64,000 bases of DNA from CAIWHR01 sp963734575 (lineage in GTDB: Bacteria; Pseudomonadota; Gammaproteobacteria; Burkholderiales; Casimicrobiaceae), in NCBI GenBank assembly GCA_963734575.1, contig CAVTHT010000013.1, positions 62,001 through 126,000 on the forward strand, given 5' to 3'. The notes beneath the pieces are model-generated. The model searched no databases. It saw nothing but the letters and a program-made list of their open reading frames with translations, and had not been told where the DNA came from. Of the stretch, positions 35,571-44,132 are shown one piece after another. The translations under genes and the position numbers were made by a program. How positions within the stretch are numbered: the first letter of the stretch is position 1; every line of letters starts with the position of its first letter.

Positions 35571-36005
35571 TCAGGAGGGCGGCGTCTCGTTCGCACGCGA
35601 GGTGACGTACACCGTGCCGGTGAAGCCGCCGATCAGCGTCGAATCGGCGCGCATGACGTCGATGCGGTAGACGGCGAGCTTGCGACTGCGCGAGATCTCC
35701 GTCGCCGTCGCCGTGAGCACGTCGCCGACCTGCGCTGCCACGTGGAACGTCATGTGCGCGTCGATGCCTGCCGCCAGCATGCCGTGCGAGTTCGACGCGA
35801 GGCCGAACGCGGTGTCGGCGAGGGTGAACAGCATCCCGCCGTGACACGTGCCGTTGAAGTTGAGGTGCTTCTCGCGCACGGTCATCTGCACGACCGCGCG
35901 CCCCGAGCCGCCCTCGATGCAGCGTACGCCGAGCGCGTGCGCGAAGTCCCCGCGCGCGCCGAGGCGCATCACGCGTCGCGCGGCTTCGGCGGCGTGATCG
36001 GTCAT
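35571..36005 (-). CDS. PaaI-type hotdog-fold acyl-CoA thioesterase
   Basis: A 144-residue hotdog thioesterase. GFxxxHxG-like core FNGTCHGGMLFTLADTAFGL, where the Asp/Gly/His of the PaaI site are seen, followed by ASNSHGMLAAGIDAHMTFHV. It hydrolyses acyl-CoAs, often rescuing CoA from dead-end thioesters. Its ATG overlaps the meaB stop (ATGA), so it is the last gene of the tetR-mutase-meaB operon. PaaI family members usually act on phenylacetyl or hydroxyacyl-CoA; the true substrate here may be the mutase product. Confidence 0.9.
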   Translation of the reverse strand: MTDHAAEAARRVMRLGARGDFAHALGVRCIEGGSGRAVVQMTVREKHLNFNGTCHGGMLFTLADTAFGLASNSHGMLAAGIDAHMTFHVAAQVGDVLTATATEISRSRKLAVYRIDVMRADSTLIGGFTGTVYVTSRANETPPS

Positions 36006-37253
36006 GTCGATGCTCCCGCTGCAGCCGGCGCCCGCGGAGCGATCGCGTACCCGATTTGCAGCAGCACGACCGGAATGGCACCCGCGGGCGACCCCGCAGC
36101 ATCCGGCAGCGCGGAGGCTCCCGGCCCCAGCACGTGAACGCTGCAGGCAAGCCCTCTCGCGTGGGCCGAGGCGAGCACCGCCTGCGCAGCCATGCCCGCG
36201 TGGGCGCGATCCACCTGGGGCGACGTCGTCACCACCACGACGGCAGCGGGGGTCTCCGACGATGCCGCGTCCGGTGCACTCGAGCACGCGATCGAGCAAA
36301 GCGCGCGCGCGTGCTGCGTCCAGCACCTGCACGGCGACGTCGACCGGGGCGGCCGCCGAAGCGGCACGCACCACGTCCACGATCGTCTGCTGCGACACGG
36401 GGCCGACGGTGGGCACGATCGCCGGCTGCAGCGCGAGCGCGCGATCGACGGCGACGATGGCGTCCGGCTCGAGCCGCGCGGCGCGCGCGAGGCGCCGCCC
36501 CCGCCCCACGCGCGCGACATGCGCCGTGATCGCATCGACCAGGGCGTCCATGCCTTCGCCCCGCGTCGCGATCGTCTTCAGCACGGCGACGTCGCGGCCC
36601 TTGTCGCGGCGCAGGCGCAGCATGTCGCGCAAGTCGCGCAGCGTTGCGTCGGCCGCGGGAAGATCGGCCTTGTTGACCACCAGCACGTCGGCGATCTCGA
36701 GGATGCCGGCCTTGATCGCCTGCACGTCGTCGCCGAGTCCCGGCGGGCACACGACGAGGCGCGTGTCGGCGAGACCGGTGATCTCGACTTCCGATTGACC
36801 GGCGCCCACCGTTTCGACGATCACCGTGTCGAAGCCGGCGGCATCGAACACGTCGACGATGCGGGCGGTGGTCCGCGACAATCCACCCAGATGACCGCGC
36901 GAGGAGAGCGAGCGGATGAACACGTTCTCATGCGCCCCGTGCTCGCCCATGCGTACGCGATCGCCCAGCACGGCGCCGCCCGTGACCGGGCTGGACGGAT
37001 CCACCGCCACCACGGCGACGTGCTGCCCGCGCGCGATCAGCGCACCGAGCAGCGCGTTGATGAGCGTGGACTTGCCCGCACCCGGCGCACCGGTGATGCC
37101 CACCACGTGCGCCCGGCCGAGATGCGGCAGCAGTGCCTCGCCGATCGCCTGCGCGCCCGGCGTGGCGTTCTCGATCGTGCTGATCACCTGCGCGACGGCG
37201 CGGCGATCGCGCGCCAGGATGCGCCCGAGGATCGGCGGCTCGACGAGCTGCAT
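36002..37253 (-). CDS. meaB: MeaB/ArgK-type GTPase, B12 mutase chaperone (one frame shift)
   Basis: About 416 residues. G3E GTPase: Walker A GITGAPGAGKSTLINALLGA, DPSSPVTGGAVLGDRVRMGE, ETVGAGQSEVEITGLADTRL, base motif VVNKADLP and SLSSRGHLGGLS. MeaB loads and protects adenosylcobalamin in acyl-CoA mutases. It follows the mutase large subunit by five bases. A shift near 36265 joins a C-terminal extension (VVVVTTSPQVDRAHAG, ALPDAAGSPAGAIPVVLLQI) that is longer than in classical MeaB (about 320-330 residues), so the extra 90 residues deserve checking. Stop overlaps the thioesterase start. Confidence 0.88.
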
Positions 37254-37258
37254 GCGCG

Positions 37259-38938
37259 TCACACCACTGCGCGCACGTGCCCGAAGCCGAGCTCGCGGCG
37301 CAGCGTCGCGCATATCTCGCCATGGGTGCAGCCGGCCTCGGCCGCGGCCACGACCTCGCCGAACACGTTCACGCCGGGATCGTTGGCAGCGCGTGCCAGG
37401 CCGTCGAGCGCGCGGCGCACGCCTTCCTCGGAGCGCGCCGCCTTCCACGCCTGGAACTGATTCAGGTGATCGCGCATTTTCTGCGGGTCGGGCTTCGGCA
37501 GCGTCGGCCGCGCGCTGCGGTCCTCCTCCACGCGGTACGCGTTGACGCCGACGACGGTCTGCTCGCCGGATTCCACCTTGTCCTGGAAGCGACGCGCCGA
37601 TTCGCCGATGAGCTTCTGCACGACGCCGGATTCCGCAGCGCTGTACATGCCGCCCGCGTTCTCGACGAGCGCCATGGTCTTGTGGATCTCCTGCTCCATC
37701 TCGTTGGTGAGCGACTCGACGTAGAAGCTGCCGCCCAGCGGATCGATGACGTCGGTGAGGTGCGCCTCCTCGCGCAGGATGTTCTGGGTGGCCACGGCAA
37801 TGCGCGCGCCGAACTCGGTCGGGCAGGACAGCGCCTCGTCGTAGGCGTCGGTGTGCAGCGACTGCAGGCCGCCCAGGATCCCGGCCATGGCCTGCACCGT
37901 GACCCGCGAGATGTTGTTGAGGGGCTGCTGCCGGGTGAGGTCGACGCCGGACGTCTGGGCGTGGAACTTGAAGCGCCAGCTCCGCGGATCCTTGGCGCCG
38001 TAGCGTTCGCGCGTGATGCGTCCCCAGATGCGCCGGCCGGCGCGGAATTTCGCGATCTCCTCGAAGAAGCTCATCGAGATGTCGAAGAAGAACGTGAAGC
38101 GCGGCAGGAACTGGTCCGGATGCATGCCGCGCGCCACGCAGTCGTCCGCGTATTGCACGGCGGACGAGAGCGTGAGCGCCATCGCCTCGGCGGGCGTCGC
38201 GCCGGCCTGCTGCATATGCTGGCCCACGACGGACATCGGGTTCCATCGCGTCACGAAGCGATTGCAGAAATCGATGTGATCGCCGAGGATCCGCCGCGCG
38301 CCGGGCAGCGCGATGCGGAAGAACATGTGATTGGCGACGAAGTGGCTGAGGTAATCGCTCTGGTTCGACGTGCCGCTGATGCGGTCCCACGGCACGCCGC
38401 GCCGCCGGGCCGTGGCGAGCAGGAACGCGAGCAGCGTGAACGGCGACGGGTCGTTCATCGCGCACGACGTGACGCCGACGTCGACGCCGTCGAGGCACGT
38501 GTCCATGTGGTCCGCGGTGTTGAGCACCACGCCGCAGGTGCCGAGGAGCTCGGCGTGCACCTCGTCCATGTCGACGCCGCGATACACCGAGTTGCAGGGG
38601 ATCAGCGACACCGCCGTCGCGCCCTGGCCGATGATGTCGAGCAGGCGGGCGTTGTAGTCCGCGGGCGTTCCGAGGCCGATCAGCTGGCGCTGCGTCCAGG
38701 TGCGGCCGCGGTGCATGGTCGGGTAGATGCCGCGCGTGAATGGCGGCTGGCCGGGATATCCGAGGTCCGCGTCATGCCGATCGCTGCTCCAGTCCGCCGG
38801 GGTGTACAGCGGCTTGATCTCGATGCCGGACCGGTTCGCGAAAGGCCTGTCGGCGCCGATCTGCGCCGCGTACTCGTCCTGCCACTGGTCGAGTCCCGTG
38901 GCCGGGGCGAGCTTGCTGTCGTCGAGGGGCTTGTTCAT
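37259..38938 (-). CDS. B12-dependent acyl-CoA mutase, large (catalytic) subunit, divergent specificity
   Basis: A 559-residue large subunit of the split mutase type (IcmA/HcmA layout: barrel only, no B12 domain). Conserved pieces are FTRGIYPTMHRGRTWTQRQL, VVGQHMQQAGATPAEAMALT with the catalytic-site His241, FTFFFDISMSFFEEIAKFRA, RERYGAKDPRSWRFKFHAQT and VIDPLGGSFYVESLTNEME. The specificity positions read Leu86 (RQLIG) and, by my alignment, Asn203 (FVANH). Methylmalonyl-CoA mutases have Tyr/Arg, isobutyryl Phe/Gln, 2-hydroxyisobutyryl Ile/Gln. The usual FDLATHRG stretch is SLIPCNSVYRG. Substrate unknown, probably a branched acyl-CoA. GAGGAG precedes the ATG. Confidence 0.88.
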   Translation of the reverse strand: MNKPLDDSKLAPATGLDQWQDEYAAQIGADRPFANRSGIEIKPLYTPADWSSDRHDADLGYPGQPPFTRGIYPTMHRGRTWTQRQLIGLGTPADYNARLLDIIGQGATAVSLIPCNSVYRGVDMDEVHAELLGTCGVVLNTADHMDTCLDGVDVGVTSCAMNDPSPFTLLAFLLATARRRGVPWDRISGTSNQSDYLSHFVANHMFFRIALPGARRILGDHIDFCNRFVTRWNPMSVVGQHMQQAGATPAEAMALTLSSAVQYADDCVARGMHPDQFLPRFTFFFDISMSFFEEIAKFRAGRRIWGRITRERYGAKDPRSWRFKFHAQTSGVDLTRQQPLNNISRVTVQAMAGILGGLQSLHTDAYDEALSCPTEFGARIAVATQNILREEAHLTDVIDPLGGSFYVESLTNEMEQEIHKTMALVENAGGMYSAAESGVVQKLIGESARRFQDKVESGEQTVVGVNAYRVEEDRSARPTLPKPDPQKMRDHLNQFQAWKAARSEEGVRRALDGLARAANDPGVNVFGEVVAAAEAGCTHGEICATLRRELGFGHVRAVV

Positions 38939-38948
38939 GAAAGGCTCC

Positions 38949-39365
38949 TCACGCCGCGAGGCGGCGCGCGCGCACGCCGGGAACGGCGTCGCGAATGAAA
39001 GTGGAGATGTCGTCGAGCGACGAGCCGGGATGGAACACACGCGCGACACCGCACGCCAGCAGCATCTCCTCGTCGTCGTCGGGCACGATGCCGCCCACCA
39101 CCACGAGCACGTCGTCGAGGCCCGCCGCCCGCAGCGCGTCCATGAGCTTCGGCACGATGAGATGGTCCGTGGCGAGCGACGAGATGCCGATCACGTCGAC
39201 GTCCTCCTCCAGCGCGAGCTTCACCACGGCGGCGATCTCCTGCCACGGCGGGGTGTAGATGACCTCCATGCCGCTGTCGCGCAGGTGCGCAGCGACGATG
39301 CGGCTGCCGCGGTCGTGGCCGTCGAGGCCGATCTTGGTGACGAGCACCTTGGGGACGATGTCCAT
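38949..39365 (-). CDS. B12-binding small subunit of acyl-CoA mutase
   Basis: A 138-residue cobalamin-binding protein: VLVTKIGLDGHDRGSRIVAA with the DxHxxG motif whose His17 is the lower cobalt ligand, then SSLATDHLIVPKLMDALRAA, VVVGGIVPDDDEEMLLACGV and AVFHPGSS-like ending. It supplies adenosylcobalamin to the large subunit encoded 10 bases downstream. Size and order match icmB/hcmB-type partners. Followed by the large subunit, meaB and a thioesterase in one operon headed by tetR. Confidence 0.93.
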   Translation of the reverse strand: MDIVPKVLVTKIGLDGHDRGSRIVAAHLRDSGMEVIYTPPWQEIAAVVKLALEEDVDVIGISSLATDHLIVPKLMDALRAAGLDDVLVVVGGIVPDDDEEMLLACGVARVFHPGSSLDDISTFIRDAVPGVRARRLAA

Positions 39366-39384
39366 CGTGGTCCTTTCGATCCGA

Positions 39385-39969
39385 TCAGTGAGCATCCAGC
39401 GGCCGCCGCAGCAGAGCGACGAAGTTGCGCGCGATGCTGCGTGCGTCGTCCTTCTGCGGCCGGTACCACGTCTGCGACCAGTTGAGCGCGCCAAGAAGCA
39501 TCAGCCGCACCGAGCGGCGGTCGGCGCCGGAGCGCAGCGGCAAGGCACTCACCAGTTCGGTGAATACGCGCTCGTAGCGGTCGCGCAGCGCGACGAGATG
39601 GGCGGCGATGGCCGGAGCGTCCGATGGCCGCACGCGTATCACCACCTGGGCGTAGTCGCTCTCCTCGAGCAGCGCTTCGAGGTGCGCGACGCACGCCGCT
39701 TCGAGCCGCTGCCAGGGATCCGTCTTGCCGTCGATGGCCGCCGCGACGTGCGCCGAGATGCGCCGCACGCCCTCTTCGTACACCGCCGCGAGAACGTCCT
39801 CCTTCGCGGCGAAGTGGTAGTAGAGCGAGCCGGGAAGCATGTCCACCGCCCGCACGATGTCGCGGATGGACGTGCCGTGGAAACCCTGCTGCGCGAAGAG
39901 GCGCGCCGCCTCGTCGAGAAGCTGGGGCAGCCGGTTGTCGGAACGGGGAGTGCGCAGAACGCGGGCCAT
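39385..39969 (-). CDS. TetR/AcrR family transcriptional regulator
   Basis: About 194 residues from the ATG at 39969 (a longer opening upstream crosses the operator and is less likely). N-terminal helix-turn-helix: LLDEAARLFAQQGFHGTSIR, DIVRAVDMLPGSLYYHFAAK. The C-terminal ligand domain is of the PaaR/PsrA-like type. It heads the minus-strand mutase operon and should control it and the divergent acyl-CoA ligase through the palindrome at 39983-39996. The natural ligand is probably an acyl-CoA. Frame intact. Confidence 0.9.
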   Translation of the reverse strand: MARVLRTPRSDNRLPQLLDEAARLFAQQGFHGTSIRDIVRAVDMLPGSLYYHFAAKEDVLAAVYEEGVRRISAHVAAAIDGKTDPWQRLEAACVAHLEALLEESDYAQVVIRVRPSDAPAIAAHLVALRDRYERVFTELVSALPLRSGADRRSVRLMLLGALNWSQTWYRPQKDDARSIARNFVALLRRPLDAH

Positions 39970-39982
39970 GCCGCCAGTATAC

Positions 39983-39996
39983 CAAACAACTGTTTG
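39983..39996. promoter_or_regulatory. TetR operator CAAACAACTGTTTG
   Basis: A perfect palindrome with arms CAAACA and TGTTTG, 14 bases before the tetR start. It equals the CAAAC-N4-GTTTG form of operators bound by PsrA-type TetR regulators of fatty acid metabolism. Autoregulation by the gene next to it is the likely use. Confidence 0.7.
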
Positions 39997-40122
39997 TTTT
40001 CGGATCGGACCGGGTCCGTGACCATACGCCACTCGCCACCGGGCACGGCGGCTGCGATGATGGGGCGAAGGTTGCCCCTTGGGCAGGGTGCCGACGCGTC
40101 ACTAGGCGCGGCACGTTTCCGC

Positions 40123-40128
40123 TAGAAT
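40123..40128 (+). promoter_or_regulatory. -10 element TAGAAT upstream of acyl-CoA ligase
   Basis: CCGCTAGAATCGG lies about 62 bases before the ATG at 40191 and 29 before an in-frame GTG at 40158. The -35 region is not convincing. Confidence 0.4.
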
Positions 40129-40190
40129 CGGACGACGTACCGGCGCTGCCATGAAGAGTGTGCCCGGCAACGCTCCACATCGGCAGGGCC

Positions 40191-42140
40191 ATGGAGGAGA
40201 TGGACACCCGGCTCGACACGTTTCCGCGGCTCCTGCTGCGTAACGCGCAGCAGCGCGGCGACCAGCCCGCAGTGCGCGAGAAGGACCTCGGCATCTGGCA
40301 GACCTGGACGTGGCGCCAGGTGGCCGACGAGGTCCGTGCGCTCGCCTGCGGTCTGGCCGCGCACGGGTTCACGCGCGGCATGCACCTCGCCATCATCGGC
40401 GACAACCGGCCCCGGCTGTACTGGAGCATGGCGGCAGTCCAGGCACTCGGCGGCGTGCCGGTCCCGATGTACCAGGATGCGCCGGCGGCCGAGTTCATCT
40501 TCGTGCTGAACGACGCCGAGATTGCGTACGCCGTCGTCGAGGACCAGGAGCAGGTCGACAAGATGCTGGAAGCGAAGACGCAGGTGCCCTCGCTGCAGCA
40601 CATCTACTACGACGACCCGCGCGGCCTGCGCAATTACGGTGGCGTGCTGAGCTTCGAGCGCCTGCAGGAGATCGGCCGCGAGTTCGATGCCGCGCATCCG
40701 ACGTTCTTCGAGGACGAGATTGCCAAGGGCCGGCCGGACGACGTGTCGGTGATGCTCTATACGTCGGGCACGACGGGCAAGCCGAAGGGCGTCTGCCAGA
40801 CCCACGCCTCGTTCATCGCGGCCGGGAGCGGCGGCGCGAGCTTCGACGGGCTCACCGACGGCGACAGCATGCTCTCCTACCTGCCGATGGCATGGGTGGG
40901 CGACCATCTCTTCTCGTACGTGCAGGCCATGATCACCGGGATGGCCATTCATTGCCCGGAGTCCGCCGACACGGTGCTCACGGACATGCGCGAGATCGGG
41001 CCGACGTACTACTTCGCCCCGCCGCGCATCTTCGAAAACCTGCTGACCCAGGTCACGATCCGCATGGAGGATGCCAGCGCGCTCAAGCGCTGGCTGTACC
41101 AGAAGTTCATGGACGTCGCGAAACGCTGCGGCGCAGAGATCCTCGAGCACAGGCCCGTACGCTGGACCGACCGCATCGCGTATGCCATCGGCAACCTGCT
41201 CGTGTATGCGCCGCTGCGCAACGTGCTCGGCATGTCGCGCATCCGCGTCGCGTATACGGCCGGCGCCGCCATCGGGCCCGACCTGTTCCGGTTCTATCGC
41301 TCGATCGGCATCAACCTGAAACAGCTCTACGGCCTGACCGAGACCTGCGCGTACGGCTGCCTGCAGCCAAGCGGTGCCGTGCGGCTGGACACCGTGGGCA
41401 GGCCGGCACCGGGCGTCGAGGTGAAGATCGCGGACAGCGGCGAGGTTCTGCTGCGCGGCCCGATGCTGCTGAAGGAATACTACAAGCGACCCGATGCGAC
41501 GGCCGACTCGATCGATGGCGACGGCTGGTTCCACACCGGCGACGCCGGCTTCTTCGACCCCGAGGGGCAGCTGCGCATCATCGATCGCGCCAAGGACGTC
41601 GGCAAGCTCGCCAACGGCTCGCTCTATGCACCGAACTACATCGAGAACAAGCTCAAGTTCTTCCCGCACATCAAGGAAGCCGTGGCGTTCGGCGCCAATC
41701 GCGGCGAAGTCTGCGCGTTCATCAACATCGACGTCGGATCGGTGGGCAACTGGGCCGAGCGGCGCAACCTGCCGTACTCGGGCTACACCGATCTCGCCCA
41801 GAAACCGGAGGTCTACCAGCTCGTGCGCGAATGCGTCGAGAAGGTCAACGCCGATCTCGCAACGGATCCGGCCCTGGTGGACTCGCAGGTGCACCGCTTC
41901 CTCGTCCTGCACAAGGAGCTCGACCCCGACGACGACGAGCTCACGCGCACGCGCAAGGTGCGCCGCGGCTTCATCGCGGAGAAATATGCCGCACTGATCG
42001 AAGCGCTGTATGGCGGCAAGACGATCCAGCACGTCGAGACGCAGATGCGATTCGAGGATGGCCGCACCGGCATCGTTGCCGCCGACATCCGCATCGAGAA
42101 CGCCCGGACGTTCCCGGCGCACGTGCGGCAGGCCGCATGA
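40191..42140 (+). CDS. Long-chain/aryl acyl-CoA synthetase (AMP-binding)
   Basis: About 649 residues. P-loop VSVMLYTSGTTGKPKG, A-motif YGLTETCAYG, and DGWFHTGDAGFFDPEGQLRI with the catalytic hinge Asp. It activates a carboxylic acid to its acyl-CoA via acyl-adenylate. Members of this group stand beside liv-type ABC transporter genes, as here (livG begins 35 bases after the stop), so the imported acid is probably the substrate. Possible starts are ATG 40191, ATG 40200 and GTG 40158; 40191 is chosen because the other ATG has a ribosome site placed too close. Frame intact. Confidence 0.92.
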   Translation: MEEMDTRLDTFPRLLLRNAQQRGDQPAVREKDLGIWQTWTWRQVADEVRALACGLAAHGFTRGMHLAIIGDNRPRLYWSMAAVQALGGVPVPMYQDAPAAEFIFVLNDAEIAYAVVEDQEQVDKMLEAKTQVPSLQHIYYDDPRGLRNYGGVLSFERLQEIGREFDAAHPTFFEDEIAKGRPDDVSVMLYTSGTTGKPKGVCQTHASFIAAGSGGASFDGLTDGDSMLSYLPMAWVGDHLFSYVQAMITGMAIHCPESADTVLTDMREIGPTYYFAPPRIFENLLTQVTIRMEDASALKRWLYQKFMDVAKRCGAEILEHRPVRWTDRIAYAIGNLLVYAPLRNVLGMSRIRVAYTAGAAIGPDLFRFYRSIGINLKQLYGLTETCAYGCLQPSGAVRLDTVGRPAPGVEVKIADSGEVLLRGPMLLKEYYKRPDATADSIDGDGWFHTGDAGFFDPEGQLRIIDRAKDVGKLANGSLYAPNYIENKLKFFPHIKEAVAFGANRGEVCAFINIDVGSVGNWAERRNLPYSGYTDLAQKPEVYQLVRECVEKVNADLATDPALVDSQVHRFLVLHKELDPDDDELTRTRKVRRGFIAEKYAALIEALYGGKTIQHVETQMRFEDGRTGIVAADIRIENARTFPAHVRQAA

Positions 42141-42175
42141 AGATGCCCGGCACGAGGCCGCGTCACTAGACCGTC

Positions 42176-43006
42176 ATGGCCGCGCTTCCCTTGACCGCGT
42201 CGCAGCACGAGGCCTCGACGGCCACCGAGCGCCACATCGGCGGGGTGATCCTCGCCCTGGAGAACATTTCGCTTGCGTTCGGCGGCGTCAAGGCGCTCAG
42301 CGACATCAGCTTCGACGTGCGCGAGCACGAGATCCGCGCCATCATCGGCCCGAACGGCGCCGGCAAGAGCTCGATGCTCAATGTCATCAACGGCGTATAC
42401 CGGCCGCAGCACGGGACGATCCGTTTCCACGGCGAGGTCCGGCACGGCATGAATCCGCACTCGGCGGCCGTGTTCGGCATCGCGCGGACTTTCCAGAACA
42501 TCGCGCTCTTCAAGGGCATGACGGTGCTGGACAACATCATGACCGGGCGCAACCTCAGGATGAAGGCCACGTTCCTAGAGCAGGCGATCCGCATCGGGCG
42601 CGCGGGTCGCGAGGAGCTCGTGCACCGGCGCAAGGTCGAGGAAGTGATCGACTTCCTCGAAATCCAACACATCCGCAAGACGCCGGTCGGCCGCCTGCCG
42701 TACGGACTGCAGAAGCGCGTCGAGCTCGCGCGTGCACTCGCCGCGGAGCCGTCGCTGCTCCTGCTCGACGAGCCGATGGCCGGCATGAACGTGGAGGAAA
42801 AGCAGGACATGTGCCGCTTCATCCTCGACGTCAACGAGCAGTACGGCACCACCATCGTGCTCATCGAGCACGACATGAGCGTGGTGATGGACATCTCCGA
42901 TCGCGTGGTCGTGCTCGACTACGGCAAGAAGATCGGCGACGGCTCGCCCGACGACGTGCGCAACAACGAGGCGGTCATCGCCGCGTACCTCGGCGTCGCA
43001 CACTAG
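42176..43006 (+). CDS. livG: Branched-chain amino acid-type ABC transporter ATP-binding protein LivG
   Basis: A 276-residue ABC ATPase. Walker A GPNGAGKSSMLNVINGVYRP; Q-loop FQNIALFKGMTVLDNIMTG; signature LPYGLQKRVELARALA; Walker B LLLLDEPMAGMNVEEKQD; H-loop IVLIEHDMSVVMD. The C-terminal GDGSPDDVRNNEAVIAAYLG is typical LivG. It powers the importer formed by LivH and LivM with LivF. The substrate is probably a hydrophobic carboxylic or amino acid. Frame intact. Confidence 0.95.
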   Translation: MAALPLTASQHEASTATERHIGGVILALENISLAFGGVKALSDISFDVREHEIRAIIGPNGAGKSSMLNVINGVYRPQHGTIRFHGEVRHGMNPHSAAVFGIARTFQNIALFKGMTVLDNIMTGRNLRMKATFLEQAIRIGRAGREELVHRRKVEEVIDFLEIQHIRKTPVGRLPYGLQKRVELARALAAEPSLLLLDEPMAGMNVEEKQDMCRFILDVNEQYGTTIVLIEHDMSVVMDISDRVVVLDYGKKIGDGSPDDVRNNEAVIAAYLGVAH

Positions 43007-43018
43007 GAACCGCACCGC

Positions 43019-43912
43019 ATGTCCTTCTTCCTCGAAGTGCTCATCGGCGGCCTGCTCTCCGGGATCATGTACTCGCTCGTGGCGCTGGGCTTCGTCCTGA
43101 TCTACAAGGCGTCGGGGGTTTTCAACTTCGCGCAGGGCGCGCTGGTGTTCCTCGCCGCTGCCACGTTCGTGGGATTGCAGGAGGTGGGGTTCCCGGTCTG
43201 GATCGCGTTCATCGGCACGCTGGCGAGCATGGTGCTGGGGGCGCTCGCCACCGAGCGCATGGTCCTGCGCAAGCTCGTCAACCAGCCGCCGATCACGCTG
43301 TTCATGGCCACGATCGGGCTCACGTTCTTCATCGAGGGGCTCACCCAGATGCTGTGGGGCAGCAACCCGCGCGCGCTCGACCTCGGCATCGAGGATCAGC
43401 CGCTGCAGTGGCTGATGGACCATGCGAACGTCAATGTCAGCCAGTTCGATCTCTTCGCCGCCGGCGTGTCGGCCACGATGGTGCTCGTTCTCGCCGTACT
43501 GTTCCAGAAGACCCGCATGGGCCGGGCCCTGCGCGCGGTCGCGGACGACCATCAGGCGGCGCAGTCCATCGGCATCCCGCTGCAGCTGATCTGGGCGGTC
43601 GTGTGGTCGGTCGCCGGCTTCGTGGCGTTCGTCGCGGGATTGATCTGGGGCGCGCGCAACGGCGTGCAGTTCGCGCTGACGTTCACCGCGCTCAAGGCAC
43701 TGCCGGTGCTGATCCTCGGCGGCTTCGAGTCGGTGCCGGGTGCGATCGTCGGTGGTCTCATCATCGGTGCCGCCGAGAAGCTCGCCGAGGTCTACATCGG
43801 CCCGATGGTCGGGGGCGGCATCGAGGGCTGGGTGGCCTACGTGATCGCGCTCCTCTTCCTGCTCGTGCGGCCGGAGGGACTGTTCGGCGAGGAGCACATC
43901 GATCGTGTGTAG
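43019..43912 (+). CDS. livH: Branched-chain amino acid-type ABC transporter permease LivH
   Basis: A 297-residue permease with eight hydrophobic segments, beginning FFLEVLIGGLLSGIMYSLVA and containing the cytoplasmic coupling loop RMGRALRAVADDHQAAQSIG and the AGLIWGARNGVQF-type helix. It pairs with LivM to form the membrane channel. It starts 12 bases after livG. The last codons (HIDRV stop) lie inside a 57-base tandem duplication that carries a REP unit. Confidence 0.95.
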   Translation: MSFFLEVLIGGLLSGIMYSLVALGFVLIYKASGVFNFAQGALVFLAAATFVGLQEVGFPVWIAFIGTLASMVLGALATERMVLRKLVNQPPITLFMATIGLTFFIEGLTQMLWGSNPRALDLGIEDQPLQWLMDHANVNVSQFDLFAAGVSATMVLVLAVLFQKTRMGRALRAVADDHQAAQSIGIPLQLIWAVVWSVAGFVAFVAGLIWGARNGVQFALTFTALKALPVLILGGFESVPGAIVGGLIIGAAEKLAEVYIGPMVGGGIEGWVAYVIALLFLLVRPEGLFGEEHIDRV

Positions 43913-44113
43913 CTACGGCACACCACGTTCTTGTAGGTCAGGCCTCAGCGTGACATCGATCGTGTGTAGCTCCGGCACACCATGTTCTTGTAGGTCAGGC
44001 TTCAGCCTGACGAGGCCCGATCCATGTCAGGCTGAAGCCTGACCTACAGCATAAATATGTCAGGCTGAAGCCTGACCCACAGCATGAACAGGTCAGGCTG
44101 GAGCCTGACCCAC
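43898..44113. repeat. Tandem 57-base duplication plus REP-like palindromes between livH and livM
   Basis: The first copy (43898-43954) contains the livH stop codon and one degenerate REP unit; the second copy (43955-44011) repeats it with four substitutions and an intact REP unit (43990-44011). Further units follow at 44026-44047, 44059-44080 and 44092-44113, in the opposite orientation. livM begins 19 bases after the last unit. Five units in total. Confidence 0.9.
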
Positions 44114-44132
44114 GGAAGGCTCAGGCGATGCA

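Noticed and set aside
36002..38938. Methylmalonyl-CoA mutase assignment for the split mutase
   Set aside because: The Tyr and Arg that bind the carboxylate of methylmalonyl-CoA are replaced by Leu and Asn, and the protein is a stand-alone barrel of the IcmA/HcmA type.
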